Shown: positions 57,701 through 64,000 of the stretch, one piece after another
How the letters are laid out: each line of letters starts with the position of its first letter
How positions within the stretch are numbered: the first letter of the stretch is position 1
Assembly (NCBI GenBank): GCA_034440615.1
Contig: JAOTOM010005108.1
Coordinates: forward strand, 372,001 to 436,000
Reading direction: 5' to 3'
Source of the DNA: Ashinkailepas kermadecensis
Taxonomy: Eukaryota; Arthropoda; Thecostraca; Neolepadidae
DNA: 64,000 nucleotides
Notes under the pieces: model-generated
Told to the model about the DNA's origin: nothing
Seen by the model: only the letters and a program-made list of their open reading frames with translations
Databases searched by the model: none
Made by a program: the position numbers and the translations under genes

Positions 57701-58340
57701 AATATGATATTTTGAGTGCTGTGAACCTAAGATGACTATGCTGAGTAAAGAAAACAGAAAAAAGGAAATGAAGAATTGATTTGGGATTCAATCCTAACCA
57801 AACCTAACATAGCAGAATTTGCCCATTCTAGCAGAGTTTCCCTAACCTAACATAATTTGCATACTCCAATATAGTTTGTCAGTAATCTTCCAGAAGTGTA
57901 TCCACTGCTTTAAGGTTCAATTTTGCATGTAAGCAAAATAGGTTTTAAGAAGACAGAAGATTTCTGGCAAATTCTGTTAGGATAGGCAAAATGTTATGGT
58001 AAGCAAATTATATTGTATTATCCTGGGTCAGGTTTCAATCCATTTTTCTTATTTCACATTACATGATGTTTACACAGCTTCATGGGGAGCCTGCCTCATG
58101 CCTTTGTCACATTTATGTCACATTTGCCACAATTTGGAAGAAATGTAAACAACTGTGTGCTGTAGGTGTGTTGGTTAGAGGTGAGTGGTAGGCAAAATGA
58201 TAGTCATCCTATCACTCACATATGTTGATAGGATAATAATCAATTTTGCATCATGAGGAATAATGACAAATTTCAGAGTGAAATGTAACATAACCTGACC
58301 TAACATAACCTTCCTGGTAAGGTTACATTTTAACTTGCTG
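54721..58340. other. AT-rich stretch with scattered CCTAACC/GGTTAGG tracts, no gene seen
   Basis: Open frames are short and show no domains. Two diverged segments (about 56070-56330 and the reverse complement of 56400-56660) share AACATTATCTCCGAGAATWAATACT-like and GACATC-x-x-TTTTG stretches, which suggests an old inverted duplication. A third related segment lies at about 56700-57240. Confidence 0.45.
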
Positions 58341-58421
58341 ACATAGTTTTAATTTTGGGCGCTGTATGACCAATGCAGTTGATGCACCCGTAAGCCAAAA
58401 TAACCAACATAGTTTTAATTT
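58341..58421 (+). mobile_element. Miniature retroposon copy 3 with 15-bp target duplication
   Basis: A 51-bp insert (58356-58406) lies between two ACATAGTTTTAATTT repeats (58341-58355 and 58407-58421). It starts TGGGCGCTGTATGACC, has GATGCACCCGTAAGCC and ends AAAATAACCA. It is nearly the same as copy 1 in length and boundaries but in the opposite orientation. Confidence 0.85.
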
Positions 58422-60350
58422 AAATATTTGTACAAGTACAATGTTCAGCATTATTGAGATGATGTTGTTGATGATTTCCACTGGAATTGCTCACATTCCA
58501 GTTGGCAAACAACAGCTTTCATGGTTGATGGATTGTGTTGTGCAGGTACAACATTCAATAATTCTGAAAACAATATTTGGGTGGGGTATTATATCACCAA
58601 GAATATTTATTATTTTAGACAAATATCCTAGCCTTGCCTGGTTGGTACCTTTGCATTTTAGCTTGTTAGCCAGATTCTGAGAAAAAAGGCATTTTGAATA
58701 ATATTTCTGGTAGTTGGATTAAGATGTAGTCCCTCATTTGCACTGCAAATGTGTACCATTCAGTTGACAGGCAAAATAATACCAAGAAAAGGTGTCCTGG
58801 TTGGGGCAATATGTAATTGATAGTATAATTAAAAAGAACTTAACATAACCCAGGCATTGTTGCACACAAGAGGCTGGCCTGGCTCCATCTCAATAGTGTG
58901 TTTATCGAATCTGCTTAGGGTTTCATTTTGAAGCACTTGAAAAACATTACAACAAAACAGTACCAGAAAAATGTTTGGTGTTTAAGCCTTGTCCCTTTGC
59001 CTGTTGTTACCTGTCATACAACAAAACCAAGCCTAATTTCAACCTGTCTGAAATGTGTCATTCATGGGAAAATACTCCTGTACACTCAAATTTCTTTCAC
59101 ATCTGAAACAGATAATGTCAATGCCAACAATCTCATGTAAACGTCCGGAACGAACGGGGCTAAGTGCTTCGACTGATCCTATCCTGCTTGGAGCTTACTT
59201 GTGGGTGCCCATGTAAACCTGAGTGACAATTCGCGACAGTGATAATGCTATTGTCATTACCCAAATGTTGCTTGTTCCATGTGATGTAGCTACCCACTTG
59301 GGTTAGGTTGGGTTAGGCTTTGCTGGACTTGGCTGGGATTGGTTTTGCTTGGCCTGGCTTTGCTTGACAGGGCTAGCCTTTTCTATTTATTGATTATTTT
59401 TCAATCACAAGCTCATTCACCCAGAACAAACTGGCTGCGTTCTTTGTCTCCTTCATTCTGCGGATTCCATGGAGTGCGACATTGAATATTCTGTGGACTA
59501 CAGTCGCGGAGTGCTCTGTTAAACTTCGCTCCGGATTATTGATGTGAATCATTTGTGTCTGTTTGTAAGCCTCCCTACTCGTTTTTTTTTTAAACGATTT
59601 AGCATTCATTGTATGCCATTACATGAAAGAAATGTGGTTGAGTCACATGTTGGCAACAAGAGTAATTATACGAAGCCTCCACCTATGATTGTATTGCTAT
59701 AAGCAACTGATGCATGTTTTGGCTTGGTTAGCTCCGGTGTAATCGGACGGTCGGCACCGCCTATGGAGACTTCCGCCATGTAGCATGTCACCGCACTTCC
59801 GCGCCACGTGACATGTGAACGATGTCCATGCAGGACATGTTCAGTTGATTGTCGTCGACCTCGCCCGCCCCTGGTGTACGAGTGTTACAATGACTCAGTC
59901 AGGCTCAGTCTTCACCCATCAGGCACGTGACTGACGTGTGGCTTGTAACAGGGTGCGGCTGCCCCGTCCGAGCAGGGTCTGCGGCTGGGCACATGAGACA
60001 GATCCAGACAGGGGACTTGGACTGACCTGTGTCGTGTGAGATGATGTGGCTTCCCCGCCAGAGTGGGACCTACGGTTGGATACGGCGGATGGAGTAGGCA
60101 GAGGTCATGAGCGAACGTGCCCAGCTCGCTTGTTTTATATTTTTGACGGCTATATAGGTTGGACGGCTAACTATAACTGTACCGATAGGGGGAGGGGGGA
60201 AACTACCGATAGGGACTTTGTGGCACGAACTTTAGAGATGCACGGGTCTGTGTCTAAAAGCATGTGTGGACTATTGGAACTGCTTCATTGGATGATAAGC
60301 CATCGCCGTATTGCTCGTTTGAAAATCCTGATAATAGAGGGTGAATATAA
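58422..60350. other. Unassigned stretch upstream of ZPR1
   Basis: AT-rich to about 59400, then GC-richer. A 71-codon minus frame (59394-59609) has no recognised domain. Around 59930-60110 two related segments (GTGCGGCTGCCCCGTCCGAG and ATGTGGCTTCCCCGCCAGAG) suggest an old tandem duplication. Confidence 0.35.
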
Positions 60351-60351
60351 T

Positions 60352-60461
<110 letters not shown>

Positions 60462-60799
60462 AACATATTCCGATACTTGGAATTCCTAGTTACCATGTAT
60501 AGTTGGTATGCATGCATGAAGTACGAGTGAGTGTAGATGAATATGTGGCATGCTGTATCCCATGAATATTGCTTTATTTCGTATGTTTCCCCCGATGCCA
60601 GGTACCATCATGTGTCGAAATTGATCGAAGTCACTGGGGCTTCATTTTCATCACTTCATTTTAACTTCCTCTCGGTATTGAACTTAAAATATGAAATGCA
60701 CTGAAGTCAGTTTTTCCAATGCCTTCTTCACTGGGCATGATAATCTATGTTGTATTCTGATCAGCTGTGTTTATTTCAGTATTTCCGGTGTGAACCGTG

Positions 60800-62128
60800 A
60801 TGGCGAGCGTGTTTGAAGAGCTATCTGCTGATCAGACGGAAGCAGCTACAACTGTTGTCGAGAGTCTTTGCATGAATTGCCACAAAAATGGCACTACTCG
60901 AATGCTGCTTACCAAGATCCCATTCTACAAAGAGGTAATACTGATGTCTTTTGAGTGTCCTGATTGTGGATTTAAGAACAGCGAAATCGCATCTGGACAA
61001 GAAATTCAGAAGAAGGGAATTAAGTTGACACTGGAACTGAAGTCGGCTGCGGACTTTAATCGGACCGTGGTGAAGTCAGAGCACGCCGCCATCGCGATCC
61101 CCGAGCTGGAGCTGGAAATACCGGCCACGGCTAAACGGGCAGAGGTGACCACCGTTGAGAGTGTCCTCAGCACCACCGTCTCCGACCTGGAGTCAGACCA
61201 GGCGGTCCGTCGAATCGTCGACGCCGACGCGGCCGCCAAGATCGACGCGTTTCTGGACCGTGTGCGCGACGTGCTGGCGTGCCGCACGCCCGCGCGGCTG
61301 GTGCTGGACGACCCCAGTGGCAACAGCTACATCGAGAACCGGCTGGCGCCAGCGGCCGATCCACAGCTGCGCACAGTTGCCTACAGCCGCAGCCGCAGCC
61401 AGGACAAACAGCTGGGGCTGGCTCCCACACACGACCAGTACGACTTCACCGATGGCTCCCTGCCACAGGAGCCCGATCGGGTCAACCCGGACACGGTCAC
61501 CGCCGAGAGCCTCAAGAACGAAGTGCTGACGTTTCCTACCAACTGTCCGTCGTGTGGTGCGGCGTGCCAGACAAACATGAAGCTGACGGACATTCCGCAT
61601 TTCAAGCAGGTGGTGATCATGGCGACCAACTGCGACGGCTGCGGGGCGCGCACCAACGAGGTGAAGTCGGGCGCCGGGATCGAGCCGCTCGGCCGCCGCA
61701 TGACGCTCAGCATCGGCGACCCCCTCGACATGCAGCGCGACGTGCTCAAGTCGGAGACGTGCTCGGTGGAGGTGCCCGAGCTGGAGGTCGTCGCCGGCGC
61801 ACAATGCTTGGGCGGCCGCTTCACCACCGTCGAGGGACTGCTGGAGAACATCAAGGACGGTCTGCAGAACAACCCGCTGCTGGGAGGCGACAGCAGCTCG
61901 ACCGACATCAGCCGCAAGGTGGCCGAGCTCTGCGCCAAGATCGACCAGGTGATTGGCTGTCGCATACCGGCCACGCTGATCCTGGACGACCCGGCCGGTA
62001 ACAGCCACGTGCAGAGCCTCGCCGGCCCGCAGCCCGACCACAGCCTGACCACTGCACAATACCAACGGACGTTCGAACAGAACGACGAGCTCGGTATCAA
62101 TGATATGAAGGTGGATAATTACTCATGA
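60800..62128 (+). CDS. ZPR1: ZPR1 zinc-finger protein, uninterrupted
   Basis: The ATG at 60800 (CCGTGATGG) gives 442 residues; the GTG one codon earlier is not the start. The protein has the duplicated ZPR1 layout. Zinc finger 1 is C24-x2-C27 and C53-x2-C56 (CMNC, CPDC); the first homology domain runs to about residue 190. Zinc finger 2 is C249-x2-C252 and C278-x2-C281 (CPSC, CDGC), followed by the second homology domain. Both fingers have the same 25-residue spacing, and LVLDDPSGNS and LILDDPAGNS mark the matching ends of the two halves. ZPR1 is a conserved eukaryotic protein that acts with eEF1A as a folding factor and also works in the nucleus. Codon use is GC-rich against AT-rich flanks. 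The coding region has no intron; a TTATTTCAG just upstream might end a 5' UTR intron. Confidence 0.95.
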   Translation: MASVFEELSADQTEAATTVVESLCMNCHKNGTTRMLLTKIPFYKEVILMSFECPDCGFKNSEIASGQEIQKKGIKLTLELKSAADFNRTVVKSEHAAIAIPELELEIPATAKRAEVTTVESVLSTTVSDLESDQAVRRIVDADAAAKIDAFLDRVRDVLACRTPARLVLDDPSGNSYIENRLAPAADPQLRTVAYSRSRSQDKQLGLAPTHDQYDFTDGSLPQEPDRVNPDTVTAESLKNEVLTFPTNCPSCGAACQTNMKLTDIPHFKQVVIMATNCDGCGARTNEVKSGAGIEPLGRRMTLSIGDPLDMQRDVLKSETCSVEVPELEVVAGAQCLGGRFTTVEGLLENIKDGLQNNPLLGGDSSSTDISRKVAELCAKIDQVIGCRIPATLILDDPAGNSHVQSLAGPQPDHSLTTAQYQRTFEQNDELGINDMKVDNYS

Positions 62129-62530
62129 CCTCGACGGGCCGGAACTGGGAATCTTTCGGCCTATGATCCAGTGGTGTGATCACCTCATCCCGCGATGCTG
62201 AAACTGATGGCAGATAAGCGTGACTAGTGCGCTGCATGTGTGAACTGTTAATGACCGCTGGCGTTACGTCATGGGCATCAAGCTCATTTGGAAAATGTCG
62301 CACATCCTTCGTGCATACTAGATGATGCTCTTGAGCAAAACGGATTGATGGATTGAAGAAGTTTGCAAAATCGTCGATGGCACCATATCGTCTTTACGTT
62401 TTTGAAACCGTGTGATTTGGGTTTTAGGGCACACCGACCATGGTAGATCATTTAGCACGTTTTTGAAACCAAATCACAGCGAAGTTACTTCAGAACTTCC
62501 GAATCTTACTTCAAGGCATATTTGAATAAA
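62129..62530 (+). other. Likely ZPR1 3' UTR with AATAAA
   Basis: The first AATAAA after the stop is at 62525-62530, about 400 bp downstream. If this is the used signal, the miniature retroposon at 62410-62456 lies within the 3' UTR. Confidence 0.45.
62396..62470 (-). mobile_element. Miniature retroposon copy 4 with 14-bp target duplication
   Basis: A 47-bp insert (62410-62456) lies between two ACGTTTTTGAAACC repeats (62396-62409 and 62457-62470). On the minus strand it starts GCTAAATGATCTACCATGG, has GGTGTGCCCTAAAACCC and ends AAATCACAC. It is the shortest and most diverged of the four copies with target duplications. Confidence 0.8.
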
Positions 62531-64000
62531 ATGTGTTATCACATTCCGCAGTTAACATGTGATTGTTGTCTGTTTTGCACTTCTCCATATGATAGAGATT
62601 GTTTGTCCACGCTGGGGACGGACGGATCCAGCCAGCCGAGTTGGCTGACGAAGCTTCGTATTTCGATAGCTTTGGACCTGGGCTTGAATTTAAATCATAT
62701 TTCAACGTAAAATGTTCGTAGTTTTCGGCAAATCTTTCATAAAGATCCGTTTTGCTCCAAATCAACCATCATGGAAACAGCGGTATGGTCCCGTTTTCCC
62801 CTGGATCCGCTACTGACTGATGACCTGCTTGGTGAAAACCGTTCTGAACTAAGCAAGATGGGATTGTTGTTTCGGCATATTGAAGTAGTGTTCGAGTTGG
62901 AAGCTATTTGGACCATGTTTGTTTCTTTCATGGTCCAAACATTTATTTCAGATAGGTTCCGATGTGCTCTTCAGAACTTCAGAAAACGTCAGAAACGCAC
63001 ACATTGCCTAGCATTAAAGGTGAGTATATAGCGTGTTCTACGCGTGATGTTTTTATAACGTAACCGAAAATCTCGTGAAAACTCTAGTAGTGGGATATTC
63101 TTCGTTTAGTGGTGAGGAAAACTGCTCTGCCGACGTCAATAAATGAGTTGCTGCTACGGATGTTATCAAAAATAGCATTGAAAATCCACATGTATGACGG
63201 AAAGTTGAATGTTATTCGATGGCGATGATCGGTCTATACGAGCAACGCTGGTAGTGGGATGAATACCGAGGAATAGGATCACCTTTGTTATGCAGGAAAC
63301 ATCACAGCGGCAAGTCGGATTTTGTCCGCAACTAATAAGCGCATCATAGCTCACACTGCGTTTTGCGCTCTGTTGCCTATGTTTCACAAGAGACGGTGGT
63401 GTCGCTTCCATACTACCCGAGCCATAAGTACATTACAGGGCAGGTCAGACTCGTTCTTACTTTTGTTTGCCCTACTCCCATAGCAGAGCATGAGGGCAAT
63501 TACAACGCATTTAGTTGCCTTTCCGTTTGCCCCTTCGCTTTTGTTACCCTTATTTGTACGCCGTATCAGCAGGTTATTCTTGCGAACCGGTATTTCCACC
63601 ACTTAATGGCAACAATAAGGGACAGGGTGGAGCTCCCTGTACCTTTCATGTGGCTTGGGCTGAACCATCTTTGCCTTGGCGCACCAACTTCTTGCTTCCT
63701 TAGCATGGGGAGCTGAGTCGGGTATTCGTCAACACGACTTGTCATTTTTTTTAAATCTAGCAGAGGCAGAGTCATCCGCTAGAGGTTGTTACGTTATGGA
63801 AGGGATTACGTTAATCCGGCTTATGTGGCATCCCGTTATATCAACTAATCAAGAGACAAAAGATGAGACGCCGGCAAACAAAGAACGTGGCGTAAAGGGC
63901 CGAAACCTACATGGCATACAGGTTCATGTACATATATGCATGCATAACGATCAGAAGGGCATTTGGAGGGTGGGCAGCTTCGTAGCCTAGGAACAGGCTC
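62531..64000. other. Unassigned right end of window
   Basis: An 86-codon plus frame (62771-63031) runs into AAGGTGAGT, a good splice donor, so an exon here is possible, but no domain is seen. CCCCTGGATCCGCTACTG (62798-62815) inside this frame resembles a hAT-like terminus, which argues for transposon sequence instead. Other frames up to 117 codons overlap each other on both strands. Confidence 0.3.

Noticed and set aside
61193..62100. 290- and 239-codon ORFs antisense to ZPR1
   Set aside because: Shadow frames of a GC-rich coding region with no domain of their own.
62771..63031. 86-codon ORF ending in a good splice donor as a new exon
   Set aside because: It contains a hAT-like terminus and has no recognisable domain, so it is kept only as a possibility in the flank entry.

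Overview
The window looks like nuclear DNA of an arthropod, most likely a crustacean. That placement is an inference. It rests on RR-1 chitin-binding cuticle genes with three-codon first exons, an RNase H-bearing non-LTR retrotransposon load, very abundant microsatellites and minisatellites, and interstitial degenerate TTAGG-type repeats. No bacterial-style operons, rRNA genes, intact tRNA genes or CRISPR arrays were seen.

Host genes I can support are few. Three tandem copies of one RR-1 cuticle protein gene lie at 4325-5534, 12851-14062 and 22029-23416. Each has an MKL-only exon 1, an intron of about 0.9-1.1 kb and one main exon. They sit in repeat units of 8.5 and 9.2 kb. A fourth, divergent RR-1 gene has a 3.3 kb intron (36045-39808). 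An uninterrupted ZPR1 zinc-finger gene is at 60800-62128. An intact 615-codon ORF of a transposase-like, RNase H-like family is at 52423-54270.

Layout. 1-3600: GA and TA/TG microsatellites, a 32-bp and a 45-bp minisatellite, and a tiny retroposon insertion. 3600-24300: the cuticle gene array, whose units carry a minus-strand LINE relic and a 22-bp minisatellite (25 copies in one unit, 53 in the next). 24300-28500: unassigned DNA, then two large GC-rich minisatellites. 28500-35075: an A+C-rich LINE with gag, endonuclease, RT and RNase H, all broken. 35100-40500: cuticle gene 4 and low-copy DNA. 40850-43930: two more LINE relics. 45200-47875: a non-autonomous hAT-like element with a perfect 8-bp target duplication, inserted in a 23-bp minisatellite. 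48000-64000: mostly AT-rich DNA with the transposase-like ORF, TTAGG-like tracts and ZPR1.

The most novel signal is a family of very short insertions (47-71 bp). Four copies are flanked by perfect, different 13-18-bp target duplications. All share one core and nearly the same 5' boundary, with a GGGCGC/GCGCCC-type hairpin. They look like a hairpin-only miniature retroposon. The second is the cuticle array: the middle unit looks like a hybrid made by unequal crossing over, and the 3' UTRs carry tandem stem-loops with a constant loop.
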